Shown here: piece after piece, positions 22,408-32,140 of the stretch | How the letters are laid out: each line of letters begins with the position of its first letter | Position numbering within the stretch: position 1 is the first letter of the stretch | Assembly: GCF_014203095.1 (NCBI RefSeq) | Contig: NZ_JACHIG010000002.1 | Coordinates: 611,695 to 675,694, forward strand | Direction of reading: 5' to 3' | From: Prosthecobacter vanneervenii | Lineage (GTDB): Bacteria; Verrucomicrobiota; Verrucomicrobiia; Verrucomicrobiales; Verrucomicrobiaceae | DNA length: 64,000 nucleotides | Notes under the pieces: model-generated | Told to the model about the DNA's origin: nothing | Seen by the model: only the letters and a program-made list of their open reading frames with translations | The model's database searches: none | Position numbers and translations under genes: made by a program

Positions 22408-23808
22408 TCACCCTCCACCCAGGGCCTTGTAGAGGGAGATCTGGAGCTGAAACTGGCGTTTGTTCACATCCACCAGCTCCAGTCTTCCCTCCAGCGTGGT
22501 TTGCTGGGCGTTGAGCACTTCCAAATACGTGGCACGGCGGGTGGCGAAGAGATCATTGGAGGTGGCCACGCTTTCGGCCAGCAGGCCGACCTGCTCGGAT
22601 CTGACCGTATTCAGCTCATCCAAAAGACGTATCTTGGCCTGGCGGTTGTGGACTTCGACATAGGCATTGACGATGGACTGTTGATACTCCGCCAGGGCTT
22701 CCAGTTCTTCCGCGCTGGCTTTTCGAAACTGGGCTTTGATGGCGGCGCGGTTGATCAGCGGGGTAAGAAGTCCGCCTGCAACGTTGTAAGCGGCGGAATG
22801 GGAATTGAGCAGCAGATCGCCACGGAAGGCCTGGAATCCGATGACACCGTTGATGTTCAGGCTGGGCAGAAAGGCGGCGCGTGCGGCTTTCACGTCCGCC
22901 TTGGTGGCGGCGAGCTCATGCTCGGCCTGGCGCACATCGGGGCGCTGGGTCAGCAGGCTGGCAGGCACCTGCTGGGACAGGCGCGGCACCCGCAGGCTGG
23001 TGATGGACTGCTGCGTGCGCTGAATGTTTGCAGCGGCATTCCCGAGCAGCAAGCGGATCGCCGCTTCGAGGTCGATGATCTCCTCCCGCGCCTGGATCTT
23101 GAGACTGCGCAGGTTTCTGGCGCGGGCCTCAAACTGCTGAACGGCGAGCGCGTTTGCGGCGCCGACAGCTTTCTGCGCCTGCACGGTTTCGATGGCGTGC
23201 TGCTGCAGCAGGAGGTTGTCATCGAGAATGCGCAGCGTGGTGTCCAGCGCGAGGAGGTCGTAGTAATGCGTGGCGATGTCGCTGATGAGGCTGACGAGCA
23301 CCAGGCGGCGGCCCGCCTCGCCGGCCAGGGTGCGCTGCAGGGCGGCGTTGCGCTGGCTGCGCAGCTTGCCCCACAGATCGACCTCCCAGGCTGTCTGCAG
23401 GCCCAGGCTGAAGTCTGGCAGCGTGTTGGGAATGATCTGATTTTTGTAGATGGTCGTGGTCCGGTTTCCGGCATCATCCATCGTGTAGTAGCCAAATTTC
23501 CGCAGTCCCACGGCGCTGGCGATTCCGGCACTGGGCGCCAGCGCACCCCGGCTGGCGGTGAGCTGCGCGCGCGCCATCTGCACCCTCTGGTAGGCCACCT
23601 TGAGATCGTTGTTGCCGGCAATGGCCTGATCAATGAGGCGGCTGAGATGCGGGTCCGTAAAGTGTTTGCGCCACAGCGTGGTCTGCGCGCGGGCTTCTTC
23701 GGGAGTGAGGGCCGCTTTGGGCGCGGTGATGGCGGTGGGGAGCAGCACGCCTGTGCAGCCGGAGGCCAGCAGGGAAAAGACGGCGCAGATGAGGGAGGAA
23801 AGTTTCAT
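22408..23808 (-). CDS. RND-efflux outer-membrane lipoprotein (NodT/OprM-type)
   Basis: A 466-residue outer-membrane factor that forms the exit duct of a tripartite pump. It has a lipoprotein signal ending LASGC (Cys18). Then come two repeats of the OEP family, the first with DLKVAYQRVQMARAQLTASRGAL, and the diagnostic segment LTQRPDVRQAEHELAATKADVKAARAAFLPSL. Length is typical (about 460-490). It is the third gene of the adaptor-pump-channel operon, starting 12 nt after the RND pump stop codon. Confidence 0.92.
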   Translation of the reverse strand: MKLSSLICAVFSLLASGCTGVLLPTAITAPKAALTPEEARAQTTLWRKHFTDPHLSRLIDQAIAGNNDLKVAYQRVQMARAQLTASRGALAPSAGIASAVGLRKFGYYTMDDAGNRTTTIYKNQIIPNTLPDFSLGLQTAWEVDLWGKLRSQRNAALQRTLAGEAGRRLVLVSLISDIATHYYDLLALDTTLRILDDNLLLQQHAIETVQAQKAVGAANALAVQQFEARARNLRSLKIQAREEIIDLEAAIRLLLGNAAANIQRTQQSITSLRVPRLSQQVPASLLTQRPDVRQAEHELAATKADVKAARAAFLPSLNINGVIGFQAFRGDLLLNSHSAAYNVAGGLLTPLINRAAIKAQFRKASAEELEALAEYQQSIVNAYVEVHNRQAKIRLLDELNTVRSEQVGLLAESVATSNDLFATRRATYLEVLNAQQTTLEGRLELVDVNKRQFQLQISLYKALGGG

Positions 23809-23820
23809 AAATAGCGCGGC

Positions 23821-26800
23821 TCAGAGGGTTTCGCTCAGCGGCAGTTCTTCCCGCCTGCGGCTGAACTTTTCCGCAAACGTGGCAACGATGACGTAGAGGC
23901 CGGGCGTGAGGATGACGCCGAAGACGGTGCCGAAAATCATGCCGCCCGTGGCCGCGGCGCCGATGGTGCGATTTCCCACGGCACCGACACCGGTGGCGAG
24001 CAGCAAAGGAATGAGGCCTGCTACAAAGACCATCGACGTCATTAGAATGGGGCGCAGGCGTGTGCGGACAGCCTCCACGGCGGCGAGCAGCGGTGTTTTG
24101 CCTTCGCGATGGCGCAGCGCCGCAAACTCCACAATGAGGATGGCGTTTTTCCCGAGCAGGCCAATGAGCATGATCATGGCGACCTGCGCGTAAATGTTGT
24201 TTTCCAGCCCCAGCAACAGCAGGAAAAGAAAGGCTCCCACCAGCCCTGTGGGCAGCGAGAGGATGACCGGCAGCGGCAGCAGCAGGCTCTCATACTGCGC
24301 CGCCAGCAGCAGATAGACAAAGACGATGCAGATGAGGAAGATGAAGGTGGCCTCGCCGCCCCCGTTCACCTCATCCCGGCTGATGCCCGCCCAGTCGATG
24401 CCATAGCCTTTGGGCAGCTTCTGCTTCACCGTTTCCTGAATGGCACGCAGCGCGTCTCCACTGCTGTAGCCGGGGGCCTGCTCGCCATTGATTTCAGCGG
24501 AGGGAAACATGTTGTAGCGTGTGATCTGATCGACGCCATAGACCTTCTCCAGCGTGACGAAGCTGGAGAGCGGCACCATCTGGTCGTTGCTGGCTTTGAT
24601 GCTGAGCTTGAGGATGTCCTCCGGGCGGGCGCGGTACTGCGGCAGCGCCTGCACCATGACGCGGTACATCTGTCCGAAGCGAATGAAATTGGAGGCATAC
24701 TCACTGCCGAGCAGGGTCTGCAGCTCGCCCATGGCGCGGCCCACGGTCACGCCCTTCTGCGCGGCTTTGTCCATGTCCACACGCAGCAGGTACTGCGGAT
24801 AGCTGGCGTCAAAGATGGTGAAGACGCTGCCGATCTCCGGCCGCTGCCGCAGGTCGGCCATGAATTTTTTCAGCACGCCATCCATGCGCTTGAAGTCACC
24901 GCTGCCGGTCTTGTCCAGCAGACGCAGCTCGTAGCCGCTGGCATTTCCGTAGCCGGGCACGGCGGGCGGCGGGAAGATCTCGATCCGCGCATCCTTGATG
25001 TGGGAGATCTTCTGCCGCACCTCGTTCATCACCGTCTCCACGGTGGTGCTGCGCTTGTCCCAGGGGACCAGGTTCACCAGGCAGGTGCCATAGGTGGCGC
25101 CGGTGCCGTCGGAGAGGATGTTCGTGCCCGAAAGGCTGGAGATGGAGAGGATGGAGGGCATGTCCCGCGTGCTGCGCACGATCTCGTCCACCACATCCTT
25201 GGTGCGCTCCAGCGTGGCGCCGGCGGGCGTGGTGATGCTGACATAAAAGGTGCCCTGGTCCTCATTGGGAATGAAGCCGGTGGGCTGCCTCCGGCTGATC
25301 CAGACCGTGGCGCAGCAAAAGCCGAGCAGCATCAGCCAGGTGAGGGCACGACGCCCGGCGATGGCATGAATCATGGCCGCGTAGCTGGTGGCCAGGCGCT
25401 CGTAGGCGCTGTTGAAGCCATGGAAGAACCACGCCAGCGGGCCGCGCTTTTTAGGAGGTGCGGCGGCAGAGTGCGGCTGATGATGCGGGTTTTTCAGCAG
25501 CAGCGCACACAGCGCCGGCGTGAGCGTGAGCGCCACAAAGCCCGAGAGCGTGATGGCCGTGGCTATGGTGATGGCAAAGTTGCGGTACAAAATGCCGCTG
25601 GGTCCTGACATGAAGGCCACGGGCACAAAGACCGCCGCCATGACGAGTGTGATGGCCACCAGCGCGCCGCTGATCTCATGCATCGCACGCTCGGTGGCCT
25701 GCCGTGCTCCCCCCTTCCCCCGCTCCATCTGCGCATGCACCGCCTCCACGACGACGATGGCGTCGTCCACCACGATGCCGATGGCCAGCACCAGCGCGAA
25801 GAGCGTGACGAGATTCAGCGAGAAGCCGATCATCTGCATGAAGACAAAGGTGCCCACCAGAGACACCGGCACCGCCAGCACCGGCACCAGCGTGCTGCGC
25901 CAGTCCTGGAGGAAGACATAGGTGACGAGGGAGACGAGCACAAAAGCCTCCAGCAGCGTCCGCAGCACCTCGTGAAGGGAGGCATCCAAAAAGCGCGAGA
26001 CGTCATAGCTGATCTCGTAATCCATGCCCGGCAGGAAGGTGGACTCCTTGATTTCTTCCAGCCGCTGCTTCACGGCGGAGATGACCTCGCTGGCGTTTGA
26101 GCCTGGCAGCTGCTTGAGCATAATGGCGGCAGCGGGCCTGCCGTTGAGCTTGGCCTCCACGTCAAAGTAGGTGGTGCCAAACTCGATGTCCGCCACGTCG
26201 CGGATGCGCAGGATCTGCCCCTCGGAGGTGGCACGCAGCGGGATGTTCCGGTACTCCTCCTCGGTGCTGAATTTGCCGGTGTAGCGCACCACATACTGGA
26301 GCTGCGGGCGGCCTTTGTCGGAGCTTTCCCCCACCTTGCCGGGGGCGGCCTCCACATTCTGCTCGTCCAGCGCTTTCATCACCTCATCGGCGGAGACGCC
26401 CAGGGCCAGCAGCTTGTCCGGCCGCAGCCACACGCGCATGGCGTACTCCTTGGTGCCGAGGATGTCGGCAAAGCCCACGCCTTTGATGCGCTTGAGCTCG
26501 GCGAGGATGTTGAGATCGGCGAAGTTGTAGAGAAACTTTTCGTCCACATCATCCTTGGTGCTGAAGAGGTTCAGGTACATCAGCATGGCGTTTTCCTCCT
26601 TGGCGATCTTCACGCCATTGCGCACCACCTCGGCGGGCAGCTCTCCCATGATGGCGGCCACGCGGTTCTGCACATTCACCGCCGCCACATCCGGACTGGT
26701 CCCCACTTCAAAGATGATCTGCACCACGCCCACGCCGTCATTGCCCACGTCGGTGGACATGTATTTCATGCCCGGCACGCCGTTGATGCTGCGCTCCAGC

Positions 26801-26991
26801 TTGACCATGGCCGCCTTGGTCAGCGTCTCGGCATTGGCCCCGGTGTACTCCACCGTCACGTTCACCTCCGGCGGGGCGATCGCCGGAAACTGGGAGACGG
26901 GCAGCTTCGTCAGCGACAGCAGCCCCAGCAGCGTGAGGATGACGGACATGACGACAGAAAGAATAGGTCGATGGATGAACCTCGAGGTCAT
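23821..26991 (-). CDS. RND multidrug efflux pump (AcrB/MexB, HAE1 type)
   Basis: A 1056-residue inner-membrane proton-driven exporter. It starts with the HAE1 signature FIHRPILSVVMSVILTLLG. Twelve transmembrane helices in two halves flank two large periplasmic loops. TM4 carries the paired acidic residues of the proton relay (ALVLAIGIVVDDAIVVVEAV). FIPNEDQGTFYVSI opens the second periplasmic loop and PTGLVGAFLFLLLLG lies near the C terminus. Length fits AcrB (1049). It probably pumps hydrophobic or amphiphilic drugs through the lipoprotein channel encoded next. It lies between adaptor (29-nt gap) and outer-membrane factor (12-nt gap). Confidence 0.96.
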   Translation of the reverse strand: MTSRFIHRPILSVVMSVILTLLGLLSLTKLPVSQFPAIAPPEVNVTVEYTGANAETLTKAAMVKLERSINGVPGMKYMSTDVGNDGVGVVQIIFEVGTSPDVAAVNVQNRVAAIMGELPAEVVRNGVKIAKEENAMLMYLNLFSTKDDVDEKFLYNFADLNILAELKRIKGVGFADILGTKEYAMRVWLRPDKLLALGVSADEVMKALDEQNVEAAPGKVGESSDKGRPQLQYVVRYTGKFSTEEEYRNIPLRATSEGQILRIRDVADIEFGTTYFDVEAKLNGRPAAAIMLKQLPGSNASEVISAVKQRLEEIKESTFLPGMDYEISYDVSRFLDASLHEVLRTLLEAFVLVSLVTYVFLQDWRSTLVPVLAVPVSLVGTFVFMQMIGFSLNLVTLFALVLAIGIVVDDAIVVVEAVHAQMERGKGGARQATERAMHEISGALVAITLVMAAVFVPVAFMSGPSGILYRNFAITIATAITLSGFVALTLTPALCALLLKNPHHQPHSAAAPPKKRGPLAWFFHGFNSAYERLATSYAAMIHAIAGRRALTWLMLLGFCCATVWISRRQPTGFIPNEDQGTFYVSITTPAGATLERTKDVVDEIVRSTRDMPSILSISSLSGTNILSDGTGATYGTCLVNLVPWDKRSTTVETVMNEVRQKISHIKDARIEIFPPPAVPGYGNASGYELRLLDKTGSGDFKRMDGVLKKFMADLRQRPEIGSVFTIFDASYPQYLLRVDMDKAAQKGVTVGRAMGELQTLLGSEYASNFIRFGQMYRVMVQALPQYRARPEDILKLSIKASNDQMVPLSSFVTLEKVYGVDQITRYNMFPSAEINGEQAPGYSSGDALRAIQETVKQKLPKGYGIDWAGISRDEVNGGGEATFIFLICIVFVYLLLAAQYESLLLPLPVILSLPTGLVGAFLFLLLLGLENNIYAQVAMIMLIGLLGKNAILIVEFAALRHREGKTPLLAAVEAVRTRLRPILMTSMVFVAGLIPLLLATGVGAVGNRTIGAAATGGMIFGTVFGVILTPGLYVIVATFAEKFSRRREELPLSETL

Positions 26992-27020
26992 ACGCAGCTA
27001 AAAGATGGGAGATGGTGGTT

Positions 27021-28169
27021 TCAAAGCGGGGCGGATGCGGCCCACGCCTGCTCCCGTGGTTCGATGACCTGCCCTTCCTGCACGAGCTGAATGCCTTCAA
27101 AGATGACGCGATCCTGCGCGCTGAGCCCTCTGCCGATGACAAAATGATTGGGCAGCCTGAAGAGCGGCACCACCTCCTCCATCTGCACTTTGTTGTCCTG
27201 GCCCACACGGTAAACGCACAGCCGGTGCTGAAGCTCAAAGGTGCACTTCTGCGGGATCACCACCACCTGCTTCAGCAGATGGCGCACGGTGACCTTGCAG
27301 CTGGCCCCCTGCCGCAGCACATGGTCCGGATTGGGGAATCGCCCGCGGAAAGCGATGGTGCCCATGCTTTTGTCGATGACGGCATCCACCGTCTCGATGC
27401 GCCCCTGGTGCGGATAGGCGTTTCCATCCGCCAGCTCCAGAGACAGCCCGCCCGGCGCCGTGTAGTCGGTGCGGGCGATCAGCTCCAGATACTCCTGCTC
27501 GCTGACATTGAAATAGACGAATACATCGCCATCGCTCGAAAGGGTGGTAAGCACGTCCCCCACATTGACCAGACTGCCAGCCTTTTTGGGCAGGCGGTTG
27601 ATGATGCCGTCAAAGGGTGCGCGCACTTCCGCCAGGCTGAGGTGCCGCTCGGCATCCGCCACGTCCGCACCAGCCTCCTCCACGGCGGCGGCTGCGGCAT
27701 CTGTCTTGGCCTGCGCCAGTTCCATGTCCACCTTGGCGATGATCTTCTTCTCCAGCAGGATGGCTGTGTTTGCCTGCTCAATCTCAGCCATGCGAAAATC
27801 CGCCTGCGCGCTTTTGAGCTTGGCGCGTGCACGGTGGAGTTCCGTCTCAAAGGCCTGCCTGCCGATCGAAAAAATGAGCTGCCCCTTGGTCACACGCTGG
27901 CCTTCATCCACCACCACCTTTTCGATGAAGCCCTCCACCCGCGCGCACAGCTCGATATGGCTGGTGTTTTGCACGGAGGCCACGTACTGCCGGTCTGCCG
28001 GGACATCCATGACGACAGGCATGGTGACGCTGTACGCCTGCGGCGGCGCAGGCTCTGCGACCGGGGCTGAGCTCCGAGTGCAGGATGACAGGCCGGAGCC
28101 TGCCAAAACGAGGCCTGCGATGGTGAAAAAAGCGCGCTGAAACACGCAGCACTGGGGGGAAATTTGCAT
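27021..28169 (-). CDS. RND-efflux periplasmic adaptor lipoprotein
   Basis: A 382-residue membrane-fusion protein with a lipoprotein signal (lipobox LSSC, Cys30). A biotinyl-lipoyl segment follows (IELCARVEGFIEKVVVDEGQRVTKGQLIFSI). Then come an alpha-helical hairpin rich in Ala/Glu/Lys (about 95-165), and barrel and membrane-proximal parts (APFDGIINRLPKKAGSLVNVGDVLTTLSS). It bridges pump and channel. The ATG at 28169 was chosen; a GTG at 28187 would add six residues. It is the first gene of the efflux operon, 129 nt downstream of the response regulator gene, with an inverted repeat in between. Confidence 0.93.
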   Translation of the reverse strand: MQISPQCCVFQRAFFTIAGLVLAGSGLSSCTRSSAPVAEPAPPQAYSVTMPVVMDVPADRQYVASVQNTSHIELCARVEGFIEKVVVDEGQRVTKGQLIFSIGRQAFETELHRARAKLKSAQADFRMAEIEQANTAILLEKKIIAKVDMELAQAKTDAAAAAVEEAGADVADAERHLSLAEVRAPFDGIINRLPKKAGSLVNVGDVLTTLSSDGDVFVYFNVSEQEYLELIARTDYTAPGGLSLELADGNAYPHQGRIETVDAVIDKSMGTIAFRGRFPNPDHVLRQGASCKVTVRHLLKQVVVIPQKCTFELQHRLCVYRVGQDNKVQMEEVVPLFRLPNHFVIGRGLSAQDRVIFEGIQLVQEGQVIEPREQAWAASAPL

Positions 28170-28238
28170 GTCCCCACTTTTCAGCACGATCCATGCGCGA
28201 GCATGTCAGCACGTCTCGCTGCATTCTGTCATCCGCGT

Positions 28239-28256
28239 CTTACAGGCCGGTGTAAG
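28239..28256. promoter_or_regulatory. Dyad operator-like site before the efflux operon
   Basis: Perfect 6-bp arms CTTACA and TGTAAG separated by GGCCGG, with partial symmetry continuing outward. It lies 70 bp upstream of the adaptor start codon and 43 bp after the response regulator gene. LuxR/NarL-type regulators bind such inverted repeats, and the upstream gene encodes one; this link is inferred from position only. Confidence 0.4.
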
Positions 28257-28298
28257 GCCGCGCCCTACACGCTGCGAACGATCCGTTTGGGACGCTTT

Positions 28299-28961
28299 TC
28301 AGGCTTCCGCTTTTCCTGCCTGCTGCTCCCACCAGCGGAAGGCCTCCCGCATCAGCTCATGGTGCCCGGCCAGCCCCAGCTTTTCACGCACACGTGTGCA
28401 GTACACCTGCACCGTCTTGATGCTGATGCTCAGCGAGTCGGCGATCTGCCGCGTGTCACTGCCCTGCCCCAGCATGCGAAAGACCTCCAGCTCGCGGTCG
28501 CTCAGCGTGCTGATGTCCGAGGAGCTGGTGCGGTTTCCCAGATAGCGCTCGGTGATCTGCGCCTGCACCTCCGGGCTGACAAACACACGCCCCGCCGACA
28601 CTTCGCGGATGGCATTGACGATCTTCTTGGTGGTGTCGCGCTTGCTCACATAACCACGCGCACCGGCACGCAGCGCGCGGTCAGCGTAGGTCAGCTCATC
28701 GTGCATGCTCAGCACCAGGGAGATGCTCTCCGGTGACACGCGGCGGATGTCCTTGAGCAGCTCCAATCCTGAGCCGGCGGCCAGCATGATGTCCACCACC
28801 ACCACATCCGGCTTCAGTGCCTCGATCTTGGACAGGGCCTCGGGCGCGGCCTCAGCTTCGCCGCAGATGGTCATGTCCGTCTGCTGGTTGATGAGATTGC
28901 CCAGCCACTCCCTCACGAGGGGGTGGTCATCGACAATGAAAATGCTCTGTCGTTCGCTCAT
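28299..28961 (-). CDS. NarL/FixJ-type response regulator
   Basis: A 220-residue two-component regulator. The receiver has the acidic pair Asp11/Asp12, phosphoacceptor Asp57 (VVDIML) and conserved Lys107 (GYVSKRD). The output domain is LuxR-type HTH (about 150-205: LSDRELEVFRMLGQGSDTRQIADSLSISIKTVQVYCTRVREKLGL). It follows its sensor kinase gene by 8 nt. The next gene downstream is the RND adaptor, so the pair probably controls that pump. Confidence 0.95.
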   Translation of the reverse strand: MSERQSIFIVDDHPLVREWLGNLINQQTDMTICGEAEAAPEALSKIEALKPDVVVVDIMLAAGSGLELLKDIRRVSPESISLVLSMHDELTYADRALRAGARGYVSKRDTTKKIVNAIREVSAGRVFVSPEVQAQITERYLGNRTSSSDISTLSDRELEVFRMLGQGSDTRQIADSLSISIKTVQVYCTRVREKLGLAGHHELMREAFRWWEQQAGKAEA

Positions 28962-28969
28962 GCAGAAAA

Positions 28970-30061
28970 TCAGATGGAGGCGGCGCCGGCGGAGGTGGTG
29001 GTGCGCGTGGGAACGAGCACACTCACGCAGGTCCCGCGCTCAAGTCCAGTCACTTCGCACAGCGCCCCGATCATGTCGGCACGATGACGCATGATGTGCA
29101 GGCCCATGCCCGATTTCCGCGCAGCTTCAGGCGGCAGCCCGGCGCCATTATCAGTCACGCGCATCTGCACCCCCTGGGACGTGTTTTGCAGGGAGATGGT
29201 GATGCGGTCCCCACCGCTGTGGCGCACGGCGTTGTTCACCGCCTCCTGCGCGATGCGGTAGAGATGCACCACGGCCTCGGAGTCTTCCAGCAGCACCTCC
29301 TCCGGCATTTCCAGCGTGCAGTTCAGACGGGCGCGCATGCTGGTGGTGCGGGCCAGCTCACGCAGCGTGGCGGTGAGCCCCAGCATGTCCAGTTCCACCG
29401 GGGCAAGCCCGCGCGCGAGGCTGCGCGCCAGGTCGATGCCGGACTCGATCAGACCCACGAGCTGCTCGCTGTCTGCAGACTCCGCCACGGATTTCTGGTG
29501 CAGCTTTTCGCTCAGCACCTGCCCGGCCAGCGCAGCGCTGGTCAGGTGCTGGCAGAGGCTGTCGTGCAGATCATGGCCGATGCGGCGCTGCTCGCGCTCG
29601 CTGACCTCCAGCACCGCCTGTTCCAGTTTTTTACGCTCCTGGATCTCCTCGCGCAGGGCGGTGGTCCGCTCCCGCACGCGCACTTCAAGCTGTCGCTGAA
29701 ACATGCGCAGCCGGTGCAGCACTGAAACCATGACAATATAGAAGCTGATGGCGATGGCGCAGTTCCACCATGGCACAAGCTCGTTTTTGTACACAGCACC
29801 GCTGGCCAGGTCTCCCGCCAGCGAGAGCACCACGCTGATCAGCGCCACGAGCACGCCGAGCCCCCAGCCGCCGAACCAGGTGGCCAGATAAACTGAGACG
29901 AGGTAGAAGATGGAAAACTGCAGCTCATAGCCCGCATAATAGTCCACCACCGCGACCACCGGCAGCAGCAGGAATGCCGCACGCAGCCATTTGCTGTGCA
30001 GGCGGACAGGCGCTGTGGGATGGGTGGAGTCCATGCTCATTTTATAGTCGTTGGCCGACAT
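28970..30061 (-). CDS. Membrane sensor histidine kinase (HisKA_3/NarX-like)
   Basis: A 363-residue sensor kinase. The N-terminal 115 residues contain about four transmembrane helices with very short loops (from LRAAFLLLPVVAVVDYYAG to CAIAISFYIVMVSVL), so the signal is probably sensed in or near the membrane. A coiled linker (RQLEVRVRERTTALREEIQE) follows, then the HisKA_3 dimerisation segment GHDLHDSLCQHL with phosphoacceptor His166. The HATPase domain has EAVNNAVRHSGG (N box) and DNGAGLPPEAARKSGMGLHIM (G boxes). It heads the minus-strand pair with the response regulator, and the efflux operon lies downstream. Confidence 0.93.
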   Translation of the reverse strand: MSANDYKMSMDSTHPTAPVRLHSKWLRAAFLLLPVVAVVDYYAGYELQFSIFYLVSVYLATWFGGWGLGVLVALISVVLSLAGDLASGAVYKNELVPWWNCAIAISFYIVMVSVLHRLRMFQRQLEVRVRERTTALREEIQERKKLEQAVLEVSEREQRRIGHDLHDSLCQHLTSAALAGQVLSEKLHQKSVAESADSEQLVGLIESGIDLARSLARGLAPVELDMLGLTATLRELARTTSMRARLNCTLEMPEEVLLEDSEAVVHLYRIAQEAVNNAVRHSGGDRITISLQNTSQGVQMRVTDNGAGLPPEAARKSGMGLHIMRHRADMIGALCEVTGLERGTCVSVLVPTRTTTSAGAASI

Positions 30062-30247
30062 CAGTCTGGCATGCCAGAATCCGGGACGGCAACACTCAAA
30101 TCATCCGAAACACCGCAGCTGCCGCAAATTTGCAAGCACGGTTCTGCCGGGCACCTAAATTGTGAAACTGATGGGATGAGGTTCATTGACGTAAATCCGG
30201 CAAACGCGATGTTCTGAAACCAGCCTTCACAAGCAGCCCTCGCTAGC

Positions 30248-31798
30248 ATGTCCCCCCTCTTCTGGCTCGAATCCCATCGCGGACGCTACACCGTTGTCCG
30301 CTGGTTGTTTCCGCGTCTGCTGGCCGCCATCTACCTCATCGCTTTCGCGTCGTGGGGCGTGCAGTATGACGGGCTCGTCGGGGAGAACGGCATCCTGCCG
30401 ACGAAGAGCCTGATGGAAAACATCCACGCCTATGAGGCGCGGGAGCACACCTCGCTCTTCTGGCAGATGCCCTCGGTGTTTCACTGGCATTACACCGATG
30501 CCTTTGCACACGGAGTCTTAACCGCCTGCTGCGTCTTGTGCGTGCTGGTGATGGCGGGTGTGGCGCAGGGGCCGCTGCTGGCGCTGCTGTGGTTTGGCTA
30601 CCTGTCCTTTGCCACCACGGGAGACATCTTCATGGGCTACCAGTGGGATGCCCTGCTGCTGGAGGCCGGATTCCTCGCTCTCTTTCTCGCACCTTGGCGG
30701 CTGTGGGCCTGGCGCAGCCCTGCGGAGCCGCCGCGAGGCTCCATCTTCCTGCTGCACTGGCTGCTCTTCCGCCTCATGTTTCTCTCCGGCTACGTCAAGA
30801 TCGGCGGCGGCGACCTGCCGTGGCATGACATGACCGCGCTGCTCTACCACTACGAGACGCAGCCGCTGCCGAATGGCCTTTCGTGGTTCATCCATCATGC
30901 GCCGCGCTGGTTTCACGTGGCGAGCTGCTGGATCATGTATGTCATCGAGCTCGCGCTGCCCTTCGCCATTTTCCTTGGGCGCTGGGGACGACTGGTGGCG
31001 GCGCTCGGCTTTCTGGGGCTGATGGTGATGATCTCCGCCACGGGGAACTATAACTTCTTCGATCTCCTCACCGGCTTGATGGCGATCACTCTGCTGGACG
31101 ACCGCTGGTGGCCGCAGCGCCTGCGCACATGGCTGCGCATCTCTGCCGAATCCCCGCGCCCCACCTTCAAACACTGGACGCAGTGGCCCGCGCTCGCAGC
31201 CGTGCTGCCCGTGGTGCTGGTCACACTGCTGGCGGCAGATTCCTTCCTCGCAGGCCGCATCCGTGACTACAAGCCCCTGCTGCCCGCCGGGCTGCATGAA
31301 AAGCTCGACGCTCCCGCCGCCCGCACCCGCTCCTTCAATGCCTACGGTCTCTTTCAGGACATGACGGAGGAGCGCCCTGAGGTCATTCTGGAGGTGAGCG
31401 ATGACGGCGCGCTCTTCCTGCCGCTGGAGTTTAAATACAAGCCCGGAGACCCCGCGCGCCGTCCGCCCTTCATCGCCCCGCATCAGCCGCGCCTGGACTG
31501 GCAGATGTGGTTTGCGGCGCTTTATCCCGGCTACGATCCCCAGCGCGATGCGAATCCAAACTCCCCCATGCACTGGTTTGGCCAGTTCTGCACCGCCCTG
31601 CTCCAGCACAAGCAGCCCGTGTGGGCCCTGCTGGAGCCCCCGCCCTTCCCCGTGGAAAAGATCACCCACATCCGCGCCCGCCTCTACCGCTACCACTTCA
31701 CCCTGCCCGAGGTGCGAAAAGTCTCCGGCGACTGGTGGGAGCGCGAGCCGGTGGGCAGCTTCTGCGGCACGATGTCTCTGAGAGCAAGAGGGCGGTGA
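30248..31798 (+). CDS. Lipase-maturation-factor-like (LMF1-type) membrane protein
   Basis: A 516-residue polytopic membrane protein. Segments LLWFGYLSFATTGDIFMGYQWDALLLEAGFLALFLAP and LHWLLFRLMFLSGYVKIGGGD closely follow the pattern of the LMF1/LMF2 family, where vertebrate members mature lipases in the ER. Bacterial relatives have no established role. About eight membrane helices occupy residues 20-330, followed by a soluble C-terminal domain (about 340-500, PEVILEVSDDGALFLPLEFKYKPGDPARRPP). A fragment of a second copy lies at 22324-22386. It is isolated, upstream of the antitoxin-like gene. Confidence 0.83.
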   Translation: MSPLFWLESHRGRYTVVRWLFPRLLAAIYLIAFASWGVQYDGLVGENGILPTKSLMENIHAYEAREHTSLFWQMPSVFHWHYTDAFAHGVLTACCVLCVLVMAGVAQGPLLALLWFGYLSFATTGDIFMGYQWDALLLEAGFLALFLAPWRLWAWRSPAEPPRGSIFLLHWLLFRLMFLSGYVKIGGGDLPWHDMTALLYHYETQPLPNGLSWFIHHAPRWFHVASCWIMYVIELALPFAIFLGRWGRLVAALGFLGLMVMISATGNYNFFDLLTGLMAITLLDDRWWPQRLRTWLRISAESPRPTFKHWTQWPALAAVLPVVLVTLLAADSFLAGRIRDYKPLLPAGLHEKLDAPAARTRSFNAYGLFQDMTEERPEVILEVSDDGALFLPLEFKYKPGDPARRPPFIAPHQPRLDWQMWFAALYPGYDPQRDANPNSPMHWFGQFCTALLQHKQPVWALLEPPPFPVEKITHIRARLYRYHFTLPEVRKVSGDWWEREPVGSFCGTMSLRARGR

Positions 31799-31909
31799 GG
31801 ACAGAAGCTCCTTATGTTTCAGACCGCAACTGCCCATGCAAGCCCTGGGTAACCTTGGACGTTGAACCAAACCAAGAACGATCTACATTGCGCCACACGC
31901 CTTCACGAC

Positions 31910-32137
31910 ATGTCCACCCCTGAAACAGCACTGGATTATCTCGAGCAGCAGATTCCCAGCCTTTCGGCCGCTGCGGTGGACGTGGCCTACTGGCAGGCTC
32001 TGGCTTCAGGACAGACCGTCCTGATCAGCGAAGAAGGCGGCATCTATCAGGCATTTCCAGATGGCACACGCCAGCTGGTCAAGACCACGGAAAAGCCGCT
32101 CAGCGTGCCCGTGGGAACCCGTGTGCGTATTCCCTGA
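31910..32137 (+). CDS. Small protein upstream of zeta-toxin remnant, possible antitoxin
   Basis: A 75-residue protein (MSTPETALDYLEQQIPSLS start), helical at the N terminus and beta-rich at the C terminus (QTVLISEEGGIYQAFPDGTRQLV). It ends three bases before the start of a zeta-toxin-like pseudogene, the position of an antitoxin in a toxin-antitoxin module. It has no obvious DNA-binding motif. It remains intact while the toxin is broken, which fits decay of a toxin that no longer needs its partner. Family not recognised. Confidence 0.62.
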   Translation: MSTPETALDYLEQQIPSLSAAAVDVAYWQALASGQTVLISEEGGIYQAFPDGTRQLVKTTEKPLSVPVGTRVRIP

Positions 32138-32140
32138 ATC

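Noticed and set aside
24109-25608. A 499-codon plus-strand frame opposite the RND pump
   Set aside because: It is antisense to a full-length AcrB-type pump with all expected motifs; the frame is low in hydrophobic order and rich in Arg, His and Gln.
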